DNA of 64,000 nt from Geodermatophilus obscurus DSM 43160 (GTDB taxonomy: Bacteria; Actinomycetota; Actinomycetes; Mycobacteriales; Geodermatophilaceae): the NCBI RefSeq assembly GCF_000025345.1, contig NC_013757.1, positions 2,666,001 through 2,730,000 of the forward strand. The letters are read 5' to 3'. Under the pieces are notes generated by a model. That model searched no databases. It was not told the DNA's origin and was given only the letters and a program-made list of their open reading frames with translations. Positions 51,247 through 58,693 of the stretch are shown piece after piece. The stretch's first letter is position 1. Each line of letters starts with the position of its first letter. A program made the translations under genes and the position numbers.

Positions 51247-52134
51247 ATGCGAGTTAAGCGCGCATTTGTTCTGGCCGGCACGTCCGGCGCATTGATTTTG
51301 ACGGGTGTCGCGGCACCAAGTGTGGCCAGCGCTTCGGAAACCGATCAATCCTACTCGTACGGCTACGACTACTGCGACGAGGCTGAGGACGCCAAGGCCA
51401 AGGCCGAGCACGAGGCCGCCAAGGCCGAGCACGAGGCTGAGGATGCCAAGGCCAAGGCTGAGGACGCCAAGCACGAGGCTGAGGACGCCAAGCACGAGGC
51501 TGAGGACGCCAAGCACGAGGCTGAGGACGCCAAGCACGAGGCTGAGGACGCCAAGCACGAGGCTGAGGACGCCAAGCACGAGGCTGAGGACGCCAAGCAC
51601 GAGGCTGAGGACGCCAAGCACGAGGCTGAGGACGCCAAGGCCAAGCACGAGGACGCCAAGGCCAAGCACGAGCACGAGGACGCCAAGGCCAAGCACGAGC
51701 ACGAGGACGCCAAGGCCAAGCACGAGCACGAGGACGCCAAGGCCAAGCACGAGCACGAGGACGCCAAGGCCAAGCACGAGCACGAGGACGCCAAGGCCAA
51801 GGCTGAGGACGCCAAGGCCAAGGCTGAGGACGCCAAGGCCAAGGCTGAGGACGCCAAGGCCAAGGCTGAGGACGCCAAGGCCAAGGCTGAGGACGCCAAG
51901 GCCAAGGCTGAGGACGCCAAGGCCAAGGCTGAGGACGCCAAGGCCAAGGCTGAGGACGCCAAGGCCAAGGCCGAGGACGCCAAGGCCAAGGCCGAGGACG
52001 CCAAGGCCAAGGCCGAGGACGCCAAGGCCAAGGCCGAGGACTGCGACAAGAACAACGGGGACCACGACCACGACCACGACGGCAAGGACAACGGGGACCA
52101 CGACCACGACGGCAAGGACAAGGGCGACAAGTAG
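51247..52134 (+). CDS. secreted charged heptad-repeat protein with His/Asp-rich tail, 295 aa
   Basis: A Sec-type signal peptide (MRVKRAFVLAGTSGALILTG, AxA cleavage after residue 29) precedes a short YSYGYDYCDEA segment. Residues about 47-263 are almost perfect repeats: EDAKHEA (eight in a row), EDAKAKHEH (five) and EDAKAKA (about twelve), all rich in Glu, Lys, Ala and His. A continuous charged helix or coiled coil is expected. One Cys flanks the repeats on each side (43 and about 266). The tail has DHDHDHDGKDNGDHDHDGKD, a likely metal-binding stretch. It ends in a strong terminator and is monocistronic. No family known to me; LEA-like stress protein or metal-binding envelope protein are possibilities. 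Confidence 0.85.
   Translation: MRVKRAFVLAGTSGALILTGVAAPSVASASETDQSYSYGYDYCDEAEDAKAKAEHEAAKAEHEAEDAKAKAEDAKHEAEDAKHEAEDAKHEAEDAKHEAEDAKHEAEDAKHEAEDAKHEAEDAKHEAEDAKAKHEDAKAKHEHEDAKAKHEHEDAKAKHEHEDAKAKHEHEDAKAKHEHEDAKAKAEDAKAKAEDAKAKAEDAKAKAEDAKAKAEDAKAKAEDAKAKAEDAKAKAEDAKAKAEDAKAKAEDAKAKAEDAKAKAEDCDKNNGDHDHDHDGKDNGDHDHDGKDKGDK
51400..52038 (+). repeat. 21- and 27-bp tandem repeats within the coding sequence
   Basis: Units such as GAGGACGCCAAGCACGAGGC (21-bp period) and a 27-bp variant are nearly identical at DNA level, including synonymous positions, showing recent expansion. Copy number should vary between strains. Confidence 0.9.
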
Positions 52135-52174
52135 CCGACAGCCCGCGCTGTGACGGCTGCCCCAGCTTGAACAC

Positions 52175-52204
52175 GGGCCCCGGAAGCTTCGGCTTCCGGG
52201 GCCC
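52175..52204 (+). terminator. 13-bp stem with UUCG tetraloop
   Basis: GGGCCCCGGAAGC and its complement enclose TTCG, about 40 bases after the repeat-protein stop. Very stable intrinsic terminator. Confidence 0.88.
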
Positions 52205-52304
52205 CGCAAGACTGCTGCGGTGCAGCAGCGTGCTGGACGTCCGTCCTCAAACCGGTCTCGACCGTCGCCTGAGCCGTCGTGAGGTCATTGAGCCATTCCC
52301 AGTA

Positions 52305-53458
52305 ACGGCTTGGGGCTGGTTAGTGATCATGTGGTGCGGCCGTGCTGGTGGTGGAGCAGGGCGAGGGCGGCAGCGGTGATCGCGCCGATCCGCCAGGGGC
52401 AGAGGCTGATCCGGCGCTGCGGGCATTGCCGCTGCGGGCGGTCGAGCAGGTGGCCCGGGGTGTGCCGGCGGCCGAGGTCGGTGCGGGGCTGGCCGCATTG
52501 GGCCTGCATCGGCGGACGATCTACACCTGGCTGGCCAAGGAGCGCACCGAGGGCCACGAGGCGCTGCGGGCCAAGCCGGTGCCCGGACGGCCGCGCAGAC
52601 TCGCCGAGGAGCAGCTGGGCGAGCTGGCCGGGCTGATCGCCGAAAGCGACCCCCGCGATCATGGGTTCGCTGTGGCGCTGTGGACCCGCGAGGTCGTCCG
52701 CCAACTGATCGCCGCCCGGTTCGGCGTGCAGCTCACGGTGGCCAGCGTCGGGCGCACCCTGCACAACCTGGGCTTCTCCGCCCAGCGGCCGCTGTATCGG
52801 GCCGAGCAGGCCGACCCGTCGCGGTGGCCCGGTGGAGGGAGATCGAGTATCCGACGATCGCCGCGCAGGCCAAGGCGACCGGCGGGACGATGTTCTTCGT
52901 CGACGAGGCCGGCGTGCGCAGCGACTACCACGCCGGCACCACCTGGGCCCCGGTCGCCAAGACGCCGGCGGTGCGCACCACCGGCGCTCGGTTCGGACTG
53001 AACATGATCTCGGCGATCAGCGCGCAGGGCGCCCTGCGGTTCTCGATCCTGACCGGCACGCTCACCGCCGCCGGGTTCATCGCCTTCCTCAAGCGGCTGA
53101 TGCACGACGCCGAGCACACCGGCGGCGACCCGGTGTTCTGCATCGTCGACAATCACCCGGCACACCGGGCCAAGGCGGTGGACCGCTTCGTCGACTCCAC
53201 CGACGGGGCGCTGCGGCTCTACCGGCTGCGGGCCTACTCCCCGCAGCTTAACCCGGACGAGTGGGTGTGGAAGAACGTCAAGCACGACGGAGTCGCCCCC
53301 GCCGCTCCCCACGGCCCGGACCAGATGAAGGCGGTCGTCACCGCCCGTCTGCGCCGGCTGCAGCGCCTACCGCAGATCGTCCGCGGCTTCTTCGGCGACC
53401 CGGAGCTGGCCTACATCACCGCCGTCGCCTGAAGTCATCCACCCTGCAATCCCATTGG
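52305..53458 (+). mobile_element. IS630-family insertion sequence (copy 2)
   Basis: The right end reads CCAATGGGATTGC on the complement and is followed by TA, matching copy 1 at 39.6 kb. The left end is less certain; I place it after the TA at 52303. Contains a frameshifted transposase. Confidence 0.7.
52342..53432 (+). pseudogene. IS630-family transposase, one-base frameshift
   Basis: Front frame LGLHRRTIYTWLAKERTEGH and FGVQLTVASVGRTLHNLGFS; rear frame GTMFFVDEAGVRSDYHAGTT, GDPVFCIVDNHPAHRAKAVD and LRAYSPQLNPDEWVWKNVKH. At about 52820 the normal DPVAVARW needs one G that is absent. Otherwise complete and very close to the intact copy at 39.6 kb, which shows the missing base directly. Confidence 0.85.
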
Positions 53459-53536
53459 TAATTATCCCCAGCGCGGGCATTGCTTTCTGACGGCTCACCT
53501 TGAGCCCGACGGCTGGCTGCTGCGGCCAGCGGGTTG

Positions 53537-54031
53537 TCACGCCGGGATGCCCATGAGCGACTTTTGATTGCCCTTGGTGCCCCTACTGCCCATTGACACC
53601 GGATAGCTCTCCCGATGCCGACGGTCGGCTTCATCCAGCCAGATGTGGATGTCATCGGCTACCTCATCGAGGCGGTCGAGGTCCATCTTCTCCAACCGCG
53701 AGGCCTCGTCGTCGTCTGCCTGGGCGTGCCAGCGGAAGGCGTCAAGTTCATCGCGGAGGCGGCTGATCAGCTCCTCGGAAACGCCAGCTGCGCGGAGGTA
53801 TGAGGGCAGGCGCTCGTCGTAATGCTGGGCGGCTGCGCGGTTGTCCCCGTTCCCGTAGGTGAACGGGGTGCGCCACCACCGCAACCTCATGATCTCGTCC
53901 AGCTCGTCGCGCGCCTTGTCGCGGGCAGCCGCGGCCCTCGTCCATCGGCCATACCCGCGAGTGAAGAACACGCCGAGGAGGGCGCCTACGAAGGCAAGGC
54001 TGACAGAGACGAGCACGTCAAGGACCGACAC
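53537..54031 (-). CDS. membrane-anchored hypothetical protein, 164 aa
   Basis: A single N-terminal span (VLVSVSLAFVGALLGVFFTR) is followed by a cytoplasmic charged helical region: ARDKARDELDEIMRLRWW, LISRLRDELDAFRWHAQADD and LDRLDEVADDIHIWLDEADR. No signal cleavage site. GC-typical codon use and no frame breaks. Unrecognised; such anchored coiled proteins often accompany mobile or defence genes, but the neighbours do not decide. Confidence 0.6.
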   Translation of the reverse strand: MSVLDVLVSVSLAFVGALLGVFFTRGYGRWTRAAAARDKARDELDEIMRLRWWRTPFTYGNGDNRAAAQHYDERLPSYLRAAGVSEELISRLRDELDAFRWHAQADDDEASRLEKMDLDRLDEVADDIHIWLDEADRRHRESYPVSMGSRGTKGNQKSLMGIPA

Positions 54032-54236
54032 GCCTTCATGGTCTCGTCAGTTCCGGTGTGTTGGCGGTGCTGCGGACGGTGAGTTGCGCCACCCGGGCAG
54101 GCAGAGCCGCAGGATGATCGTTCGAGTCGGCCTGAGTCGTAAAGTGCGGCATGCCGACTGGCACGCCCAGCGGCTTCATCGCGCGCCGCCGGGCACCAGC
54201 CCACGGTCCTGCTCGATCGGTTGCAAGTGCTGGGAT

Positions 54237-54470
54237 CTACCGCTCCACGACGAAGGCGATCTTGCAGTGCACCTTGTAGAGAGAGAGGTTGCCGTTCTCG
54301 TCGACGTCGGCGTTGCTGCCGATCACCTCGACGCCACGAATGCCCCGAACGGTCTGCGCCGCCGCCTGTACGGCGTTACGAACTGCGTCGCTGAAGGAGT
54401 TCGGCGAACTGCCTACAATCTCGCTGATCCGGACGACAGCTCCCGGGACGTGGTCCTGCTTCTCTGACAT
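54237..54470 (-). CDS. dodecin-family flavin-binding protein, 77 aa
   Basis: ATG at 54470 follows AGGAGGAG. VVRISEIVGSSPNSFSDAVR, NAVQAAAQTVRGIRGVEVIG and LYKVHCKIAFVVER match dodecins, which assemble as 12-mers and bind riboflavin or FMN in pairs to store and shield flavin. The aromatic residue that normally stacks on the flavin (SxSWxD) is Phe here (NSFSD). The longer in-frame start has no RBS. Monocistronic. Confidence 0.85.
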   Translation of the reverse strand: MSEKQDHVPGAVVRISEIVGSSPNSFSDAVRNAVQAAAQTVRGIRGVEVIGSNADVDENGNLSLYKVHCKIAFVVER

Positions 54471-54748
54471 GTCTCCTCCTGATGCCACCAGCGCTACTCC
54501 GCGCCGTAGGAAGTTCGGAATTGCTCCGCACCAGAACATCTCAAACCTCTCGTCGAGCGTCTGCCGTGCCCAGCGGCTGACCGGCGCCTCCGCCCGGCTC
54601 CGCCCGGAAGGCAGTGCGACGGCGAGCGCGGCAACCGCGTGGCGGTCGGCTCACGACCGGCGCGGCCCCACAGCGGACCCAAGGCTCGGCTCCTCCCGGA
54701 CGCGAGCAGTGCCGATGCGGGACGCTCGGCCCAGTCCCCGACGCAAAC

Positions 54749-55042
54749 CTGCTCGGGGAGCGCTCCTGCTATCCGTGGCCGGTACTCGGGCTGCCGCCGT
54801 CCTGGTACAAGGACCCGGCCTACCGGGCGCGGGTGGTGAAAGAGCCGAGAGCCGTGCTCGCCGAGTGGGGCACCGACCTGGGCCCGGATGTCGAGGTGCG
54901 CGTGCACGACTCCAGCTCCGAGGTGCGCTATCTCGTGCTGCCGGGACGCCCGCCCGGCACCGAGTCGATGTCCGAGGAGGAGCTGGCCGCCCTGGTCACC
55001 CGGGATGCGATGGTCGGTGTGCGCAAGGTGGCCGCGCCATGA
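54749..55042 (+). pseudogene. nitrile hydratase alpha subunit, 5'-truncated
   Basis: From about 54749 the frame reads [60 protein letters not shown] and [15 protein letters not shown]. That is the C-terminal half of the alpha (or thiocyanate hydrolase gamma) subunit. The metal-binding CxxCSC motif that should sit just before YPWPV is reduced to a single Cys, and the N-terminal half is absent, so no catalytic Co or Fe site can form. The stop overlaps the next gene (ATGA), keeping the old operon layout. Confidence 0.75.
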
Positions 55043-55422
55043 CGACCCAGATCGTGGAGCTGGACATCGACGGCCCCGTGGCCCCGCCCCGGTCGAACGG
55101 CGAGCTGGTGTTCGCCGAGCCGTGGGAGGGGCGGGCATTCGGCCTGGTTATGGCCCTGGTGCATGGCGAGGCGATCTCCTACGAGACCTTCCGGACGGCG
55201 CTTATTGAGGGGATCGGCGCCTGGGAGGCCGCTCCGCCGGTGGGGGAGGGGTTCCACTACTACCGGTGCTGGCTGCAGGCCCTGGAACAGGTGCTCGCCG
55301 CAGCGGGACTGGTCTCGACGGAAGAGGCCCGGGCCCGCGCAGCCACCTTCGCCGCCCGTCCGGCGGGCCACGATCACCCGCACGACGGCGACGCTCAGCA
55401 CCACGGGCATGACCACGGCTGA
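55039..55422 (+). CDS. nitrile hydratase accessory/beta-like protein, 127 aa
   Basis: [20 protein letters not shown], then [40 protein letters not shown] and a [20 protein letters not shown] segment match the N-terminal domain of beta subunits and the short activator proteins encoded with Co-type nitrile hydratases. The C-terminus has [18 protein letters not shown], a His-rich tail suited to metal delivery. Coupled by ATGA to the truncated alpha gene. Intact, though its client is now missing in this window. Confidence 0.75.
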   Translation: MTTQIVELDIDGPVAPPRSNGELVFAEPWEGRAFGLVMALVHGEAISYETFRTALIEGIGAWEAAPPVGEGFHYYRCWLQALEQVLAAAGLVSTEEARARAATFAARPAGHDHPHDGDAQHHGHDHG

Positions 55423-55816
55423 ACGGGACGGCACCGACACGGTCGTGGCAGTGGGCCCACGTTCGAGCCGATCATCACGCCGAGGGGGCAGGCCTGGCCA
55501 TGTTGAGGCCGGATCTGATCGCCCCAGGCACTGCACGGGCTGGCGGGCCCAGGCGGCGTTCGCAGCGGCGCTCCCCGACGCACAACAGGGGCCAGACCCC
55601 GCATGACCCCGGCGAGGCGGTTGTCGGTCCCGCTGTCGGCGGCCGCGGAGACCATTTGGTCCAGTGCCGCCGCCTCCATTGCCAGGTTGTCCTCATCGCC
55701 GGGATGGCGGCACTCGTCGACGTCGAAGCCATGGCTGCGGCTGGTTGATCGGACGCGGGGTGCTCGCGGCGTTAGGCTCGCCGACAGGGCTCGGCGGCAC
55801 CGTGAGGGGAGCCTGC
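55423..55816. other. 394-bp stretch without a supported gene
   Basis: A minus-strand piece MEAAALDQMVSAAADSGTDN, RLAGVMRGLAPVV (55570-55679) looks like former coding DNA, but has no family match or boundaries. Otherwise I see nothing in it. Confidence 0.4.
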
Positions 55817-57217
55817 ATGGAAGCCGGCGCCGATACGCTGCAGAAGGCGTTGCAGATCAATCTGGACCCGCGCTGGTACGGCACGATTGCCGAGATCGGT
55901 GCCGGGCAGGAGGTCGCGCGCTGGTTCTTCCGGGCCGGGGGCGCCGCGGGCACCGTGGCGAAGTCGATGTCGGCCTACGACATGGCGGTGAGCGACGCGG
56001 TCTACGGCAAGGCTGATCGCTACGTCTCCAAGGGCCGGCTGCAGGCGATGCTCGATCACGAGTTTCAGTTGAACCTCGAACGACTCGGTGACGAGCGGGG
56101 CGATGAGACCGCGTTCTTCGCCTTCGCGGACACCGTGGTGGCCCGCAGCTACCGCGGGGGGAACGAATGCCATGGCTGGATGGGCGTGAAGTTCCAGTCG
56201 CATCCGCGTGACCAGCCGAGCCAGATCGTCTTGCACGTCCGGATGCTCGACGCCGAGGCGGCGCCGCAGCAGGAGGCGCTGGGCGTGGTTGGGGTGAACC
56301 TCCTGCACGCCGCCTTCTTCCAGCACCACGAGCCCGACCGCCTGGTGGATAGCCTGCTGGACAGGCTTACTACCGGACGCGTCGAGATCGACCTGATCGA
56401 GATGAAGGGGATCGAGTTCCGGGCGGTCGACAACCGGCTGATGGCGCTCAAGCTGGTGCAGGTCGGGCTGAGCGGCGCTGCGATGTTCGGGCCGGATCGC
56501 GAGGTCCTGCAACCCAGCGAGGTGCTGCGCAAGAAGGCGATCCTGGTCGAGCGGGGCAGCTTTCGTCCGCCCACGGTGGTCAACATCGACATGCTGGAAG
56601 CCGCCCGGGCCAAGTTCGAGACCGACCCGGCGGTCGCGCAGCGCGAGGTTCTCCTGCTGACCGAGCTGACGATGGCCAACCTGCGGGCCGGCGGCGACGT
56701 CGTCGACCGGCGCGACTTCCTGGCCCGCGCCGATCTGCTGGCGGCGTGCGGCATGACCGTGCTCATCTCCGACTTCCTGGCCTACCACCGGCTCGCGGCC
56801 TACCTCGCCTGGCGCACCGACGGTCGCATCGGGATGGTCATGGGCGTGCCCAGCCTGATCGACCTGTTCGACGAGGCCACTCATGCCGAACTGCCCGGCG
56901 GCATCCTGGAGAGTTTCGGTCGGCTGCTGAAGAATGACCTTCGGCTGTTCGTCTATCCGATGCTGCGGGACGACCGCGTCGTCACCGTGGACACCGTCGC
57001 GGTCGCGGAGGAACTGCAGCCCTTGTACGACTACCTGGCCCGGCGCGGCAGCTTCGTGGGGCTGGACAACTACAAGCCCGACTACCTGTCGATCCTCAGC
57101 CGGGACGTACTGAAGCGGATCCCCACCGACGACGCGACCTGGGAGTCGATGGTGCCTTCCGAGGTTTGCGAGCTGATCAAGAAGCGCGGCTTCTTTGGCT
57201 ACCACCGGGGTCGGTAA
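55817..57217 (+). CDS. conserved protein of unknown function, 466 aa
   Basis: ATG at 55817 after GAGGGGAG. Characteristic blocks: ALQINLDPRWYGTIAEIGAG, QEVARWFFRAGGAAGTVAKS, MSAYDMAVSDAVYG, FFAFADTVVARSYRGGNECH, GWMGVKFQSHPRDQPSQIVL, KKAILVERGSFRPPTVVN and PSLIDLFDEATHAELPGGIL. I recall this as a widespread, roughly 470-500-residue family present in cyanobacteria and actinobacteria and given misleading names; no reaction is established to my knowledge. No membrane span or signal. Single gene, intact, not in an operon with visible partners. Confidence 0.75.
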   Translation: MEAGADTLQKALQINLDPRWYGTIAEIGAGQEVARWFFRAGGAAGTVAKSMSAYDMAVSDAVYGKADRYVSKGRLQAMLDHEFQLNLERLGDERGDETAFFAFADTVVARSYRGGNECHGWMGVKFQSHPRDQPSQIVLHVRMLDAEAAPQQEALGVVGVNLLHAAFFQHHEPDRLVDSLLDRLTTGRVEIDLIEMKGIEFRAVDNRLMALKLVQVGLSGAAMFGPDREVLQPSEVLRKKAILVERGSFRPPTVVNIDMLEAARAKFETDPAVAQREVLLLTELTMANLRAGGDVVDRRDFLARADLLAACGMTVLISDFLAYHRLAAYLAWRTDGRIGMVMGVPSLIDLFDEATHAELPGGILESFGRLLKNDLRLFVYPMLRDDRVVTVDTVAVAEELQPLYDYLARRGSFVGLDNYKPDYLSILSRDVLKRIPTDDATWESMVPSEVCELIKKRGFFGYHRGR

Positions 57218-57441
57218 CGCTTGCCCGACTCGATAACCGCCTCCTGCAGGATGGCCCCGTCCTCTCCTCGCGGGACGCGGAGGCGAACCCGAACGAGTCG
57301 TCAAATCACGCCGGCGAGCGACGGACCGTCGGGCTGCGCCAGATCGGTTATGAGCCGTCGCCTTTCAGGCTAACCGTTGTTCATCTCCCTCGACGACGGC
57401 GAACCGTCGCGAAGGCTGCTTTCCTCCGGGGTTCCATTCGG

Positions 57442-57447
57442 TTGACA
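57442..57447 (+). promoter_or_regulatory. -35 element upstream of the lsr2-type gene
   Basis: TTGACA occurs 31 bases upstream of the ATG at 57478. The matching -10 is weak (TGATCT at short spacing), so this is tentative. Confidence 0.3.
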
Positions 57448-57477
57448 ACCCGTCCGCGCCTCTGATCTCTTGGCTCC

Positions 57478-57663
57478 ATGGCTACCAACACTCAGGTGGT
57501 TCCAGTCGATGACCTCACCGGTGACCCGGCCGACACGACCGTGACGTTCGCTCTGGACAAGACCGAGTACGAGATCGACCTTACGGAGGATAACGCAGCG
57601 GAAATGCGGGACGAACTTTCTCGGTATGTTGAGGTTTTCTCACCTGCTTCCGCGGTCGAGTGA
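57478..57663 (+). pseudogene. Lsr2-type nucleoid protein, truncated by an IS
   Basis: MATNTQVVPVDDLTGDPADT, VTFALDKTEYEIDLTEDNAA and EMRDELSRYV match the N-terminal dimerisation domain of Lsr2, an H-NS-like protein that silences AT-rich foreign DNA. Coding homology stops at 57630, where the IS begins; the last residues (EVFSPASAVE) come from the IS. The DNA-binding C-terminal domain (with its RGR motif) is not found on the other side of the IS. Confidence 0.75.
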
Positions 57664-58576
57664 GGTCAGCACCAATGCGGCGGCGATAATTGCGCCGATG
57701 CGGTGCGGGCTGACGGTGACCCGGTCGAGGGCCCGCCAGCGACCGAGCAGGGCATGGCCCCGTTCGGTGGGCGCGCGCAGCGCGGTGATCAGGGAGTTGT
57801 AGCAGCGGTTGTCGGTGTGCAGCGGCCCGTCGGGCTGGTGCTTGATCGGGACGTGCACCCCGATGCCGGCACCGGTGTACCCCTTGTCGGCCAGCACCGG
57901 CAGCCCGCGGGCGGCGTGCGGGTACAGCGCCGGCAGCACCAGCTCTCGGGCGGCGGTCAGATCGTGGGTCGAGCCGGGCCGGACGTCGGAGACCCACAGC
58001 GGGAAGCCACCGGGGTCGCAGATGACCTGCACGCTGCCGCCGAAGGCGTGGTGCTTGCCGGAGTACCACCGGTGATGGCCGCGCTCGGCGCGGGTGGCCA
58101 CCCGGTCGGTCGGGATCAGCGTGCCGTCCAGGCAGAGAAAGGGCAGGCCGACGGCGCGAGCATGGGCCAACACGGCGCCCAGGGCGGGAGCGTGCGCGGC
58201 GATCACATCGAGCGCTTCGTGCAGGTAGCGGTAGGCGGTGGCGATGCAGACCCCGGCGTCTGCGGCCAGGGTGCGCACGTCCAGACGGTGGCGCAGCCAG
58301 CGCAGCGCCAGCACGACTTGGGCGTGCACCGTGCCGACCCGCTGCGCCGGACGGGTCCCCGGCCGACGGCGGTACCGGGCGATCCAGCCGGTCACCGCCT
58401 CAACACCGGTGCGGACACATCCAGGCTGGCACGATGAGACACAGCGGGCTCCCGGGAGGAGGAGATCGGTCTTTGGCGAGTCGATCTTTACCCCGAGAGC
58501 CCGCGCCCTCTTCTTGAACCCCAGCCTCGACCAGCGACGACACCAATCAAGCCGTCGAAGCTGGTGAGAGAACCTC
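57631..58576 (-). mobile_element. IS5-type insertion sequence D, 946 bp
   Basis: Inverted ends GAGGTTTTCTCACC and complement of GAGGTTCTCTCACC, enclosing one transposase. The same ends bound the 210-bp miniature element at 49690 and start the fragment at 61233. Confidence 0.85.
57640..58395 (-). CDS. transposase of IS5-type element D (DDE_Tnp_4 type), about 251 aa
   Basis: VTGWIARYRRRPGTRPAQRV, ALRWLRHRLDVRTLAADAGV and CIATAYRYLHEALDVIAAHA form the HTH front; LPFLCLDGTLIPTDRVATRA (first Asp), GLPVLADKGYTGAGIGVHVP (second Asp) and LRAPTERGHALLGRWRALDR (Glu) the nuclease. The related fragment at 61.3 kb begins VSHRASLDVSAPVLKAVTGW; here one A is missing in that stretch, so the N-terminus is frameshifted and I start conservatively at the GTG of VTGW. 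Confidence 0.78.
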   Translation of the reverse strand: MTGWIARYRRRPGTRPAQRVGTVHAQVVLALRWLRHRLDVRTLAADAGVCIATAYRYLHEALDVIAAHAPALGAVLAHARAVGLPFLCLDGTLIPTDRVATRAERGHHRWYSGKHHAFGGSVQVICDPGGFPLWVSDVRPGSTHDLTAARELVLPALYPHAARGLPVLADKGYTGAGIGVHVPIKHQPDGPLHTDNRCYNSLITALRAPTERGHALLGRWRALDRVTVSPHRIGAIIAAALVLTSLDRGSR

Positions 58577-58680
58577 ACTCTGCGTGGCGGCGGATAGGAG
58601 CCGCGGCCGGCTAGCAACAGACGGTCCCGCCACCGCCCGCCGGCGCCGGGGCTGCACCGGGCCGGCGTGACCGGTGCCCC

Positions 58681-58686
58681 TACGAT
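58681..58686 (+). promoter_or_regulatory. -10 element for a leaderless start
   Basis: TACGAT lies 7 bases before the GTG at 58694, the spacing expected when transcription starts at the start codon. Confidence 0.45.
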
Positions 58687-58693
58687 CCGCGTT

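Noticed and set aside
51400..52038. Tandem repeats considered as a CRISPR array.
   Set aside because: Units are contiguous, coding and without unique spacers; no cas genes are present.
51184..52250. Several long antisense and alternate-frame open frames over the heptad-repeat gene (arginine/proline-, leucine/glycine- and alanine/serine-rich).
   Set aside because: They are by-products of a 21-bp repeat without stops in any frame. Only the plus frame with a signal peptide has an RBS region, varied flanks and a terminator.
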